A stretch of 64,000 bases of DNA, from the NCBI GenBank assembly GCA_015698305.1, contig CP048620.1, forward strand, positions 2,120,001-2,184,000, given 5' to 3'. The notes beneath the pieces are model-generated. The model made no database searches. It saw nothing but the letters and a program-made list of their open reading frames with translations, and was not told the origin of the DNA. Source of the DNA: Candidatus Nitrohelix vancouverensis (GTDB lineage Bacteria; Nitrospinota; Nitrospinia; Nitrospinales; VA-1). Positions 26,985-36,025 of the stretch are shown piece after piece; positions within the stretch are counted from its first letter, which is position 1; each line of letters opens with the position of its first letter. Made by a program: the position numbers and the translations under genes.

Positions 26985-27025
26985 GGCGAGGGGTCACTTT
27001 TGTGACGCCTCGCCTTTCCTTTTTC
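26985..27025 (+). terminator. Terminator after clpB
   Basis: GGCGAGGGGTCAC (26985-26997) pairs with GTGACGCCTCGCC (27002-27014), with one internal G-G mismatch, around a short T loop. TTTCCTTTTT follows. It lies between the convergent clpB and AddA-like genes and serves the plus strand; no T-run follows it on the minus strand. Confidence 0.8.
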
Positions 27026-27029
27026 GCAA

Positions 27030-30000
27030 TCATAGCTCAACCAGACGGGAGTGCAAAGGGTAGTACAGCGCTTTTTTGATTGGTAGTGTTTCGCCTTTTT
27101 CAATGAGTATGGATTCGTATTGATCTAATTGAGGACGGTAGCGAATCATTTCTTCCTCAAAAAACGATTCCAGATTCGATCCCTGATGTTCCCCGGTTTT
27201 AAAATCAATGATCCATCGAATTCCCTTGTCGATAAAGGTCCTGTCGATGATGCGTTCGATGAAACGATTATTGGAGAATCGGGTCAATGCGTATTCGGTT
27301 TCAGCTTGCTCACGATTGGATAGAATCCATCTCCCTGTCGAATCCTCCAACGCCAGTTTAAGCGCTCTCATTCCTTTTTCGGCTTGAGCCTCTGCGCTGG
27401 ATTTTGAAAGCCCCTGGCTTTGCAGGGAAGCGATCATCTTTGGATGTAATTTTTGTATTCTCTGCTCGTCCCATTGTTCAGCGCCGTCCTCTGCGATTTT
27501 TTGAAAGCACCGATGCAAGCTTGTACCCAGATACCTCGCTTCCGATCCTGCCCAGAAAAAAAGCGGTTTCATATCCTGCTCGAAAGACATTTCCAGAGTG
27601 GCGCCGATTTCAATATCGGGGTCAGGTTCAGGCAGTGCGACCTCTGCGGCGAGGCGTTTGAGCGCCGTGAACTGCGGCGTCTCGTCGCTGGAGTCGGCTG
27701 GGGTTTCTGGAAGGTTCGCTATACTGGCCTGAACCCACTCGCTTTGTAAATGGGGCCAGAGCATATCCAGAGCTGAATGTCTGGCTGGAACGGGCCCCTC
27801 TTCTTTGTCGCTGGTATGCCCCAATAAATGCAATTTCCTTTTGGCGCGTGTTGTGGCGACGTAAAGCAGGCGCGCAGATTCATATTGGTTTTTTGTCTTA
27901 TTGATTGTATTGATGAATTCATAGATTTTATTTTTCTCTCCGCCTTTCTCCTCAATAGGAGCGATTAAAATTCCTTCATCGTAAGGCATCCAGTAGACCA
28001 GCCGCTTCTCGTCGGGGCGGGGCTTTTTCCCAAGTCCGGGTAGCAGGACAATATCGAATTCCAATCCTTTCGCCTTGTGCATGGTCATGATTTGCAATGC
28101 ATTTCCCTGGTGCGTTTGAGGCGCTGCGTAGAGCGAATCCAGTCGAGCGCTGAATTGATTCAACTGGGACAGGTCGCCGTTCGCCGTAGCTTTTTCTATT
28201 TCATCAAAAAATACTTCGATGTCCTCCACCGAACAAACGCCGATGCAGGCCGGGCCGCCAAGACTGATCCAGACGCCTTCGAGAAGATCGCGAAAGCGCA
28301 AGCCCGAATCGGTCGCGCCGGACTGCTCCATCACCTGGTTGAAACGCTCCAGTCGTTTCCTGCCGTCTTCAGTCAACGCTGAATGAATTTCTGGATGACG
28401 AATTTGTAAGGCTAGAGGCGCCGACAGGTCCTCCTGCCGTATCAGTTGCAGGTCTTGCAGAGACATGCCGCACCAGGGAGCTCTGAGTATTGAGGCCCAT
28501 GCGATGTCGTCGTTGGGAGACAGCAGGGCGCGCATCAAAGCCAGTAAGTCCTGTATCGCGGGTCGCGACGTGAGTATGTCGATTTCTTCCGCCTGAAAAG
28601 GAATGTTTTTATCGCGCAATGTAGCGACAATTTGCGCCAGGTGCGCGCGGGATTTTACAAGGATCGCAATGCTGGCTTGGGGGCAGTCCCTCAGGTAGCG
28701 AGACGAAAGCGCCGCAATGGTCTCCGCCTCGTCCTGCGCCGTGTCTTTGTGGGCATCGCTTGTCAGGAATGAATGTAACTCGACTCCGGGAGCAGGCATG
28801 TCGCTCTGGGAGGAATCTTCAATGACAGTGGTTGAAGGAGAGTACGAGATCGCTCCCAGTTCGCTGTTTTCATGATGCGGAAATGCGCTTTGAAAGCAAG
28901 CGTTGAACCAGTCGACCAGCGCGCCATGCGAACGGAAATTGGAAGTCAGCGTTAATTTTGCCAGCGGAACCTCTCCTATTCCATTTTCCTGGGCCTTTAG
29001 AAACAGTCCCACCTCCGCATCGCGAAAGCGGTAAATGGATTGTTGAGGATCACCGACGATAAAAAGGCTGCGTCCGTCGTCCCTTTCCCAGCCAGAAGTG
29101 AGCGCTTCCAATAAATGAAATTGCTTGAAAGACGTGTCCTGAAATTCATCGACGAGAATGTGTTGAAGTTTGTAGTCGAGATAGAGCAGTAAGTCGGTGG
29201 GATCTTCGTCCGTTCCCAAGGCTTTTCTTGCCGACAGAGTGATTTCTGAAAAATCAATCCTTCCTGTTTCCTTGAAGACCCTGCGAAGCGTGTTCGATAA
29301 TAAAGGAAAGAGTTGAATGGTCTCCTGCAGAATTTTCCATTCGTCTTCCGTGAATCGCGGAGGCGGCAGATTTTGTACGCTTTTTAAAAGTTCTCCCAGT
29401 GATTTATTTTCCGACAAAGTTTCCAGCAATTGCGTGAAACGCTTTTTCATATTTTTGCTTTCTACGTTTTTGTCTGATGGGAATCCAAGTCGAACGTCGG
29501 CGGTCTTGCGAATGTCTCCCGCCTTGGTGAGCAGTAATTCTGTAAGGGCCTGCCAGTGATCGTAGTTTTCGATATCTGGAAGAGGCAGGGCTAACATGCT
29601 TTCCAGCCCGACGATGGGGTGTGCCGGGGATTTGACCTTCAAGTTTTCTGCGGCGTAGTTGGCGGCTTGAACGAGTTCCTTTTCCAGTTCCTGCGGGAAC
29701 GCGTCGCTGACCTCGCGCAATTTTGAAGCGATCAGTTTTTGTAATAATCTTTCGAAAAAGATGCGGGTCTCATCGCCGACCGAAAAATCTTCATGAAAAA
29801 TAGTCATCCATTGGTCGCGCTTCTGGTACAGATCCATGATGCGCTTCAGGAGTATGCTTTTGGATCCGTCGAGGTGCGACAAAATAGATCGCACGCGATT
29901 TCCTTCCGGACGGTTCGATTCGATGCTGGATAAAATTCGTCGCGCGGCTTCCTTGTATAAAGCCTGGGGCCTTTCTTCCACGCCGACCGGGCCGCCTAAT

Positions 30001-30404
30001 TCGGAACGAAGGGGCATTTGCTTGACGAGTCCCGTGCAGAAGGAATCGATGGTCTGAATTTTCAGTCGGGTGGGATTGTCGAGCAGGTTCCAGCCTTTCA
30101 AGCGATCCTGAGCCAGAGCGTTCTTCGCGAGCGTCCATGTTTTTAGAGCGTGTATTTCCTCGGGCGCTTTTTCATTTTGTCCAGAGTCAAGAGCCTTGAC
30201 AATACGATGCTTCATTTCGCCCGCGGCTTTGCGCGTGAAGGTCATGGCTAGAATTTGTTCAGGACATTCCACAATCGCGAGCAGACGCAGGTAGCGTTGA
30301 ATCAACAATTCCGTTTTTCCGGAGCCTGCGGGAGCCTGGACGATATAGGAGCGCGAAGGGTCCAGTGCTTTTTGTCGGGCCTCATCATCCGGCAGGTTTG
30401 TCAT
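27030..30404 (-). CDS. addA: AddA-like UvrD/RecB-family helicase-nuclease
   Basis: A 1124-aa SF1 helicase with a C-terminal nuclease domain, the plan of AddA, which with AddB resects double-strand DNA ends for recombination. Walker A is QAPAGSGKTELLIQRY near residue 24, motif Ia AMTFTRKAAGEM, motif II HILVDEFQDTSFKQFHLLE, motif III VGDPQQSIYRFRDAEV, motif V TMHKAKGLEFDIVLLPGL and motif VI RLLYVATTRAKRKLHLLG. The C-terminal RFIERIIDRTFIDKG...WIIDFKTGEH is a PD-(D/E)XK nuclease core. It overlaps the upstream nuclease gene by 4 bp. A RecB-like or otherwise related name is possible. Confidence 0.85.
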   Translation of the reverse strand: MTNLPDDEARQKALDPSRSYIVQAPAGSGKTELLIQRYLRLLAIVECPEQILAMTFTRKAAGEMKHRIVKALDSGQNEKAPEEIHALKTWTLAKNALAQDRLKGWNLLDNPTRLKIQTIDSFCTGLVKQMPLRSELGGPVGVEERPQALYKEAARRILSSIESNRPEGNRVRSILSHLDGSKSILLKRIMDLYQKRDQWMTIFHEDFSVGDETRIFFERLLQKLIASKLREVSDAFPQELEKELVQAANYAAENLKVKSPAHPIVGLESMLALPLPDIENYDHWQALTELLLTKAGDIRKTADVRLGFPSDKNVESKNMKKRFTQLLETLSENKSLGELLKSVQNLPPPRFTEDEWKILQETIQLFPLLSNTLRRVFKETGRIDFSEITLSARKALGTDEDPTDLLLYLDYKLQHILVDEFQDTSFKQFHLLEALTSGWERDDGRSLFIVGDPQQSIYRFRDAEVGLFLKAQENGIGEVPLAKLTLTSNFRSHGALVDWFNACFQSAFPHHENSELGAISYSPSTTVIEDSSQSDMPAPGVELHSFLTSDAHKDTAQDEAETIAALSSRYLRDCPQASIAILVKSRAHLAQIVATLRDKNIPFQAEEIDILTSRPAIQDLLALMRALLSPNDDIAWASILRAPWCGMSLQDLQLIRQEDLSAPLALQIRHPEIHSALTEDGRKRLERFNQVMEQSGATDSGLRFRDLLEGVWISLGGPACIGVCSVEDIEVFFDEIEKATANGDLSQLNQFSARLDSLYAAPQTHQGNALQIMTMHKAKGLEFDIVLLPGLGKKPRPDEKRLVYWMPYDEGILIAPIEEKGGEKNKIYEFINTINKTKNQYESARLLYVATTRAKRKLHLLGHTSDKEEGPVPARHSALDMLWPHLQSEWVQASIANLPETPADSSDETPQFTALKRLAAEVALPEPDPDIEIGATLEMSFEQDMKPLFFWAGSEARYLGTSLHRCFQKIAEDGAEQWDEQRIQKLHPKMIASLQSQGLSKSSAEAQAEKGMRALKLALEDSTGRWILSNREQAETEYALTRFSNNRFIERIIDRTFIDKGIRWIIDFKTGEHQGSNLESFFEEEMIRYRPQLDQYESILIEKGETLPIKKALYYPLHSRLVEL

Positions 30405-33037
30405 GATTCATCCTCGTCGTCTGACATCCAGTTGGAACGTTCCTTGATACGGCACAGGGTTTCATGCGGACAGATTCTGCAGGTGTTATGCTTTCGCAAA
30501 GGTTGCGCGATCAGGAGGCCATCGACCAATTCCTGAGCCAGTTGTTCGCATCCATTGCGCCAGTGCGAGAGAATTCCTTCCCAACTTTCGAGTTCCTCCT
30601 GCTGGTATTTTTTTGAGCCTAGAAAAACTTGCGGTGAAGACGTGGACGCCCAGCTCGTTTCCCCTTTGGAGACAATGCCGATAGCGACGGCGTCGCATTT
30701 CATTGCGAGGGAATACAAGGGGAGTTGCGGTTCTGAGAGGCGTTCTTCGAACCAGCGCTTTTGCGATGTGGATTCGTTTTTTGAAGTTTTGTAGTCGATG
30801 AGTATGATTTGTTCGTTAACGGTTTTATCGACCCGGTCGATTTTGAGTTTGAGCTGTAGCCCTGCGAGCGTCAGTTCCTTGCTGAGTTCTTCGTGCAGTA
30901 CGGTGAAGTCGTCTGTGCGTAGCAACTCTTTTTCCATCCACTCCATCATTAACTGGGTCAGGCGCTGTCTCTCGATGTTTTCAAAGAGAGACTGACGAAC
31001 GAATATTTTTCTGTAATAGCTTTGCGCCGAGCGCACATTTCGTATGACGGCGCTCTCCAATAAATTGTCTGCTTGCAATCGTTTCAGGTTTTGCTGGGTT
31101 TTGACTTCCTTCCAGAATAATTCGAGAGTCTTGTGGGTGAGATTACCGCGTTCCAGATTTTCATAATCATTTTCCAGTATTTCAAACGAATACAATTTCA
31201 AGCGGTGGTTGGCGAAGGCTTTGAAGGGGCAGTCGGCCTGATTCTTGATGCTGGAGGTTCCGCCGGGAAACAGTTGCGAGGCATAGAGTTCCTTTTCCTT
31301 CAAGGTCCAGGGAAGCGTGTTGGCTTCCTGCCATTCGTCGAGAAGCAGAGTGTTTTGTATTTTTCCCGCCAATGCGCTGGAATGGCTGATGCTGAATTGT
31401 TCTCCTGCGGATGGGATGGTTACGAGAAGAGGGCTGATAAGGCATTCGTGGATGCCGTCGTTTTCGGGATAACTGAAAATGACGTCGGGAGCGGCAGACG
31501 CCAGGCGCGCGATGGACTGCATTGCATAGGCTCGTTCTCGACCCGCGTCCGAATGCGGGATTCCTTTTTGCTTTTGAATCGGGATCGGCAAAAAGGGATT
31601 GGGCGCGGGCGGCGAGGGGAGGCAGTCGGCGTGACAGCCCATCACCCAGACATGATCGAATTGCATTCCCGATGATTCGAGCAGACCTATGATCTGGATC
31701 GGTTGTTCGCGGGTTTTGATCTGGAATAATTTTTCTGTGACCAACTGTCCCAGTAAATGGACGGCCTGCTCTCGTGTGAGTGATCCTGAGACGTCGTCGA
31801 GGGTGGAGAAATTTTCGAGGCATTCTTTCCATGCCTCATAGGCCTGAAAATCGCGGCGTGACTGAAAACTGCTTTCAAGCTGACTGGGCCATCCCTGTTG
31901 CTTGAGGAAATCAAAAATGACTGAAGTCCATTGGCTGGGAAGAAGTGTGTCGGCCAATAGTATGAAACGGTTCCATTCGCCCAGCAAGGGAGCAATGCTG
32001 GATTCTTTGATGTCTTCAAGGTAAATAAAGGGAACGCGTTTGGAAGCCCAGAGTTTTTCCAAACGGATGGATTCCAGGAAATGCGTTCTGCCCATTTCCA
32101 GAAAAGGACTTTTAATGAGAATCGACAGAGTGGCCAGAGGAATTTTGGAATGGCCTGCGCAAATGAGTTGCAGAGCTGTCCAGATCATGGGTTCTTCCGC
32201 AAGCGGCGCTCCCAGTGAGATATTGAACGGGGGTTCCATATCCTTCGTTGGAAGGACTGAGGCTGGCGACAGTTCCATTCTGAATTCGCGGAAAATGAGC
32301 GAGCGGTAAGATTCCAGTTCGGGAACCACAACGCCGATGGTTTTACCCGGCCTGTGCGTTTTTCGAATCCAGCGCGCGCATTGAACGACTTCTTCTTTTT
32401 TGTCTTTCCACGCGGTTGTGCGCGTTGAAGACAACGCGTCTCCTGATAGGGGCGGGGCCAGCGTCACCTGCGTGTTGTTAGATTCAAGGACGCGAATCAT
32501 TCTTTCATGTTGCGGCGTGGTCTCCATAAAACCCGCCAACGTTAAATGATCCGGCGTTGGAATTTCGCGCCGCTCCATTTTTCGTAGCACGGCTCCAGCA
32601 AGGGATGCGGGGTCGAGCGCGTTTAATGATTCGAGTCGGGTCTCATAAGCGCGCTTCCACTCCAGAAATTCTTTCGTTTCTTCTTTATCGAGGAAGGAGG
32701 CGTTCCCGGCGTCAAGTTCGTATTCGTGAATCAGCTGGTAGGCGTTTGCGGCCTGATTGGCGGCGGACTTTAAATTGAGCAGGGAAATATCGCCGCCGTA
32801 GCGAGATCGTTTGATGACGGATTCCCAAAGCTGTTTCGATTGCAGGTCGGAGAGAATGAATTGCTCGGGCCAGGATTCTTCCCAGAGCGTTTTGAGCCAT
32901 GCGTTCAGGGAGAGAATGCTGGGGGCTTCCCATACCGATTCACCCTGTTCCTGCTTGCGCTGATTGTATTGGAGCGTGAGCCAGCGAGCCAGTCGCGAAC
33001 TGACGGTGACGATAGGGAGAGGTCCGATTTCATTCAT
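30401..33037 (-). CDS. addB: AddB-like PD-(D/E)XK nuclease subunit with Fe-S cysteines
   Basis: An 878-aa partner of the helicase encoded just downstream. The fold of the first 600 residues resembles an inactivated helicase; I find no Walker A at the N-terminus, unlike Bacillus AddB. The C-terminal nuclease shows LKLKIDRVDKTVNEQIILIDYKTSK, with the catalytic Asp and D-x-K. Four cysteines sit where AddB-type nucleases bind a [4Fe-4S] staple: one in QADCPFKAF and three in CRICPHETLC at the end. The 4-bp overlap with the helicase gene supports a heterodimer. It could equally be the AddB-like 'probable DNA repair protein' subfamily of proteobacteria. Confidence 0.75.
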   Translation of the reverse strand: MNEIGPLPIVTVSSRLARWLTLQYNQRKQEQGESVWEAPSILSLNAWLKTLWEESWPEQFILSDLQSKQLWESVIKRSRYGGDISLLNLKSAANQAANAYQLIHEYELDAGNASFLDKEETKEFLEWKRAYETRLESLNALDPASLAGAVLRKMERREIPTPDHLTLAGFMETTPQHERMIRVLESNNTQVTLAPPLSGDALSSTRTTAWKDKKEEVVQCARWIRKTHRPGKTIGVVVPELESYRSLIFREFRMELSPASVLPTKDMEPPFNISLGAPLAEEPMIWTALQLICAGHSKIPLATLSILIKSPFLEMGRTHFLESIRLEKLWASKRVPFIYLEDIKESSIAPLLGEWNRFILLADTLLPSQWTSVIFDFLKQQGWPSQLESSFQSRRDFQAYEAWKECLENFSTLDDVSGSLTREQAVHLLGQLVTEKLFQIKTREQPIQIIGLLESSGMQFDHVWVMGCHADCLPSPPAPNPFLPIPIQKQKGIPHSDAGRERAYAMQSIARLASAAPDVIFSYPENDGIHECLISPLLVTIPSAGEQFSISHSSALAGKIQNTLLLDEWQEANTLPWTLKEKELYASQLFPGGTSSIKNQADCPFKAFANHRLKLYSFEILENDYENLERGNLTHKTLELFWKEVKTQQNLKRLQADNLLESAVIRNVRSAQSYYRKIFVRQSLFENIERQRLTQLMMEWMEKELLRTDDFTVLHEELSKELTLAGLQLKLKIDRVDKTVNEQIILIDYKTSKNESTSQKRWFEERLSEPQLPLYSLAMKCDAVAIGIVSKGETSWASTSSPQVFLGSKKYQQEELESWEGILSHWRNGCEQLAQELVDGLLIAQPLRKHNTCRICPHETLCRIKERSNWMSDDEDES

Positions 33038-33082
33038 TACAAGCGGTCGCCGTAGTGTCTGGGTGGGCGGCCGGTCTGGAAA

Positions 33083-33520
33083 TCAGGGAGTGTCCTGTAC
33101 CCAGACTTCGCCGTTACTGGTCGTTTCTCGTTTCCAGATGGGGGTGGTGCGCTTGAGTTCTGCAATGGCCCATTCGCATGCGGCGAAGGCTTCCTTGCGA
33201 TGCTCCCCTGCGGCGACGATCAGGACGATATTCTCGCCGATTTCGATTTCGCCGATGCGGTGAATGATGCTCATGTCGATGATCTTGTAATCTTCAATCG
33301 CTTTGACGCGAATTTCTTCCAGCTTCTTTTCAGCCATTTGGGGATAATGCTCAAAGTTCAGCTGACTGATGTTTTCGCCTTTGGAAAGCTCCCGGCCTGT
33401 GCCGAGAAAGGTTACAATGCCGCCGATGTTGCGGGAGACTTTTTTCATCGCTTCGATTTCATCGGTGACGACAAAATCTTCTTTCTGAATTCTGACTTTG
33501 GATTCGGTGACGGCGTTCAT
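33083..33520 (-). CDS. moaE: Molybdopterin synthase catalytic subunit MoaE
   Basis: MoaE is the large subunit of molybdopterin synthase. It receives sulphur from the MoaD C-terminus and converts cyclic pyranopterin to molybdopterin. The 145-aa protein has the family segments GGIVTFLGTGRE, LNFEHYPQMAEKKLEEI, IIHRIGEIEIGENIVLIVAAGEHRKEAFAACEWAI and TTPIWKRE, with the active-site lysines near the end. It lies 12 bp downstream of moaD, in the order moaC-moaD-moaE, and 45 bp upstream of the AddB-like gene, so all five genes may be on one transcript. Confidence 0.93.
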   Translation of the reverse strand: MNAVTESKVRIQKEDFVVTDEIEAMKKVSRNIGGIVTFLGTGRELSKGENISQLNFEHYPQMAEKKLEEIRVKAIEDYKIIDMSIIHRIGEIEIGENIVLIVAAGEHRKEAFAACEWAIAELKRTTPIWKRETTSNGEVWVQDTP

Positions 33521-33532
33521 GATAGCGATCCT

Positions 33533-33790
33533 CTATGAGTGGGTCCCGCCGGAGAATGGAGGGAGCAGGGCGACTTCGTCGCCATCATGAATTTCCGATT
33601 CCAGATTGGCTACATCCAGATTGACGGAAACCATGATTTTTTTCCCTCGAATCATTTCTCCCAACTGCGGGTGGTTTTTTGAAATAGCGTGGCTCAGGTC
33701 GAGGAGGGTTGAGATACCGCTCGCCTCAAACTGGTCTTCATCCGTATTGGAAAAATTTTTCAAGCTGGCAAAATATTTTACGGTGATCAT
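33533..33790 (-). CDS. moaD: Molybdopterin synthase sulphur-carrier subunit MoaD, with a C-terminal tail
   Basis: MoaD is a ubiquitin-fold sulphur carrier that is adenylated and thiocarboxylated on a C-terminal Gly-Gly. The 85-aa protein begins MITVKYFASLKNF and ends HDGDEVALLPPFSGGTHS. The VALLPPFSGG ending is the MoaD hallmark, but here THS follows the diglycine before the TAG stop. The terminal carboxylate therefore is not on glycine unless the tail is removed. It is flanked by moaC (41 bp upstream) and moaE (12 bp downstream), so function in molybdenum cofactor synthesis is secure. Confidence 0.9.
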   Translation of the reverse strand: MITVKYFASLKNFSNTDEDQFEASGISTLLDLSHAISKNHPQLGEMIRGKKIMVSVNLDVANLESEIHDGDEVALLPPFSGGTHS

Positions 33791-33831
33791 TGCATTCTGT
33801 ATTTGAGAAACCGTCTCGCGCGAGCGAATTT

Positions 33832-34338
33832 TCAGGTCGCGTCGGAACGGTTGTAGTCCCCTGATTTACCGCCGGATTTATGCGATAATTGGATGTTGTC
33901 GAATTTCATTCCCTTGTCGACCGCCTTGCACATATCGTAAATGGTCAGCGACGCTACCGACACGGCGGTCAAGGCTTCCATTTCGACTCCCGTTTTTCCT
34001 GTGACCTTGACCGTCGCCGTCACGTCGATGGACGACAGGCCGGTTTGCGGATCGGGTTCAAAATTTTCCTTGAAACTGATGTCTACATTGGTCAATAACA
34101 GGGGGTGGCACATGGGGATCATTTCAAATGTTTTCTTGGCTCCCATGATTCCGGCCACCTGCGCGACTGCCAGAACATCGCCTTTTTTGATTTGTCCTTC
34201 TTTAATCAGTCGCAGGGTCTCCGGTTGCATGTGAACGCGACCCTCTGCGATAGCGACCCGTTCGGTGATGTTTTTTTCGCTGACATCCACCATTCGGGCG
34301 CGGCCTTCTTCATTAAAATGAGTTAAATTTGAGTTCAT
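33832..34338 (-). CDS. moaC: Cyclic pyranopterin monophosphate synthase MoaC
   Basis: MoaC forms cyclic pyranopterin monophosphate from the MoaA product, the first committed stage of molybdenum cofactor synthesis. The 168-aa protein shows [18 protein letters not shown] at the start, [20 protein letters not shown], the signature [41 protein letters not shown] and the active-site region [12 protein letters not shown]. Length and motifs are standard. It leads a minus-strand group moaC-moaD-moaE and is divergent from a membrane-protein gene, with 48 bp between starts. The moaA gene is not in the window. Confidence 0.95.
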   Translation of the reverse strand: MNSNLTHFNEEGRARMVDVSEKNITERVAIAEGRVHMQPETLRLIKEGQIKKGDVLAVAQVAGIMGAKKTFEMIPMCHPLLLTNVDISFKENFEPDPQTGLSSIDVTATVKVTGKTGVEMEALTAVSVASLTIYDMCKAVDKGMKFDNIQLSHKSGGKSGDYNRSDAT

Positions 34339-34386
34339 GCCGGTATTTTACATGATATTTTTTCTATTTTCACCCATTTATAAGCG

Positions 34387-35010
34387 ATGAAATGGAGACG
34401 CTTTTTCATGGTTTTCAGCGTTCTGCTGGCGCTCTATGCGGGTCTGACGCTCACGCATCGCTCCTGGTTGCCTTTTTTCGCTAAATTTTTGTCTGTAGAG
34501 GAACGGGTTTCTCCGGTCGATCTCGTTGTATCGGCGACGGCGACTTATTCACGTTTTCGCTACGCGCTTGATTTGATTCAGCAGAACCCCAACGCGAAGC
34601 TGCTCTTGCTGGGCGATACTCGCGTAAAACTCACTCTTGTCAACCGCACCAAATTGGAACTGGCGGAGGCGGAAGCTTTGGAGGAGGGGATAGCGCCAGA
34701 ACGTTTGCGCGCCTCGCATTCAACCAGCACCCGCCACGACGCGCAGTTGGCCAGACAATGGGCTCTGGAAAATGGCTGGGCGAGCGCTGTGGTTATCAGC
34801 GACGCTTACAATATGCGCCGCGTTCGCATGGTGTTTGAGTCGGTCTTTGCAGATACAGAGATCATTCTGGGTTATCAAAGTCCGGACAGCGCCGACACGC
34901 GGGCGGTGTTTGATTCATGGTGGCGCAATCCAACGCGCTTCTCATATGTGGTCAGCGAGTGGATCAAATTCCCGATCAACAGCGTTCTGCTGGCGAAGGG
35001 AAGCGAATGA
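34387..35010 (+). CDS. YdcF/DUF218-family membrane-anchored protein
   Basis: A 207-aa protein with one N-terminal membrane segment (about residues 6-24) and a soluble domain of the DUF218 (YdcF/SanA/ElyC) type. The fold is indicated by VDLVVSATATYSRFRYALDLI, NAKLLLLGDT, STSTRHDAQLARQWALENG and SAVVISDAYNMRRVRMVFES, which match the family's spacing. In this family some members act on envelope polysaccharide or cell-wall precursors, but the precise role is unknown. Its stop overlaps the start of a similar gene by 4 bp (ATGA), so the two are coupled and probably work together. Confidence 0.72.
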   Translation: MKWRRFFMVFSVLLALYAGLTLTHRSWLPFFAKFLSVEERVSPVDLVVSATATYSRFRYALDLIQQNPNAKLLLLGDTRVKLTLVNRTKLELAEAEALEEGIAPERLRASHSTSTRHDAQLARQWALENGWASAVVISDAYNMRRVRMVFESVFADTEIILGYQSPDSADTRAVFDSWWRNPTRFSYVVSEWIKFPINSVLLAKGSE

Positions 35011-35651
35011 AACCTGACTGGCCCGGAAGAATAAAATGGATCGTATTTGCTTGTTTCTTGTTGCTGGCGGCGCTCGTACACCGGCCGTTGTTGAACTCGA
35101 TCGGAAATTTTCTGGTCGTTCATGAAGCGGCGGATTCCAGCGTGGATGTGATATTCACGTTTGCTCTTTCCGAACAGGTAGCGAAACGAGCGCAATCGGA
35201 GGAGATAAAAACCATCTATGTGTTAGCCAGCGATTACAGTCGATCCTGGAAGGCTCTGCGTGAAGTGAATACTGAACAATGGATCAAGTCGGAAACGCAG
35301 TCCCATGGCATCGATTCCGAGCGGGTGAGAGTGTTGACGGCAGGTTTTGAGAGCGGCCCCGGATTCGGAGAATTTCTGGAGCAGGTTCGCAAAGATTCGC
35401 CCTTCTCAAAAGCGATCATTTTTATTCCTTATTATCAGGGCAGGGGGTATCGATTTTATCTGGACCACGCATTGGGGGATGGGGCGAAAAATTATTTCTT
35501 TCAGCCTTTGGAATCGGATTATCAGAAAAACTTTGAGAGTTGGTGGCTCAATACCGCCTACGATAATTTATTTCTGGATCAATACCTGCGTTTGGGATGG
35601 TATTATTTCAACTATTTGCTTTGGGACCCGGTGGGCCGGGGCGCTTCGTAG
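35007..35651 (+). CDS. Membrane-anchored protein, probable diverged YdcF-like partner
   Basis: A 214-aa protein starting at the ATG at 35007, inside the stop of the preceding gene; a longer frame from 34917 would overlap that gene needlessly. It has an N-terminal membrane segment (WIVFACFLLLAALVH), then VDVIFTFALSEQVAKRAQ, IKTIYVLASDYSRSW, SKAIIFIPYYQGRGYRFYLD and a WW-containing C-terminus comparable to the last part of its neighbour. These suggest the same fold with degraded motifs. Function unknown. Its 3' end overlaps the convergent glyoxalase-fold gene by 40 bp. Confidence 0.65.
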   Translation: MKPDWPGRIKWIVFACFLLLAALVHRPLLNSIGNFLVVHEAADSSVDVIFTFALSEQVAKRAQSEEIKTIYVLASDYSRSWKALREVNTEQWIKSETQSHGIDSERVRVLTAGFESGPGFGEFLEQVRKDSPFSKAIIFIPYYQGRGYRFYLDHALGDGAKNYFFQPLESDYQKNFESWWLNTAYDNLFLDQYLRLGWYYFNYLLWDPVGRGAS

Positions 35652-35977
35652 AGACCGATGAGGTTGCCGTCGGGATCAAGAAAAGCGGCGAGCTTGCCGT
35701 AGTCGTGAGATTTTACAGTCTGATGGATGGCGACGCCTTGGGCTTGCAGGCGCGCGATAGCGTCTTCGATGTTGTCGGTTTCCAAGTGTAGCATGGCGGC
35801 GTTTTGTTGAATTGCTTCGCAGGTTTGTCGAATTGCGAAGCGCTGATCTCCGATCATGAATTCGGCCCATTCATCGACTTGGAACAGTAATTGAAATCCC
35901 AGGGTCGATTGATAGAAATCGACAGAACGTTTCATATCCGAGATGGAATAGGAGACGAACGCTATTTTATTAAACAT
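35612..35977 (-). CDS. VOC-family (glyoxalase/bleomycin-resistance fold) protein
   Basis: A 121-aa vicinal-oxygen-chelate fold protein. It opens KIAFVSYSISDMKRSVDFYQSTLGFQLLF, the usual first beta-alpha-beta unit, and has AMLHLETDNIEDAIARLQAQGV and YGKLAAFLDPDGNLIGLYE, the second unit with the metal-ligand Glu near the end. Members include glyoxalase I, dioxygenases and resistance proteins, and substrate cannot be told from sequence. It is a single gene in a convergent-overlapping position with the preceding plus-strand gene. Confidence 0.82.
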   Translation of the reverse strand: MFNKIAFVSYSISDMKRSVDFYQSTLGFQLLFQVDEWAEFMIGDQRFAIRQTCEAIQQNAAMLHLETDNIEDAIARLQAQGVAIHQTVKSHDYGKLAAFLDPDGNLIGLYEAPRPTGSQSK

Positions 35978-36025
35978 GATTTGAAGTCAGAATGATTCAT
36001 AGTTGCTATTATAATCGTCTTTTTA

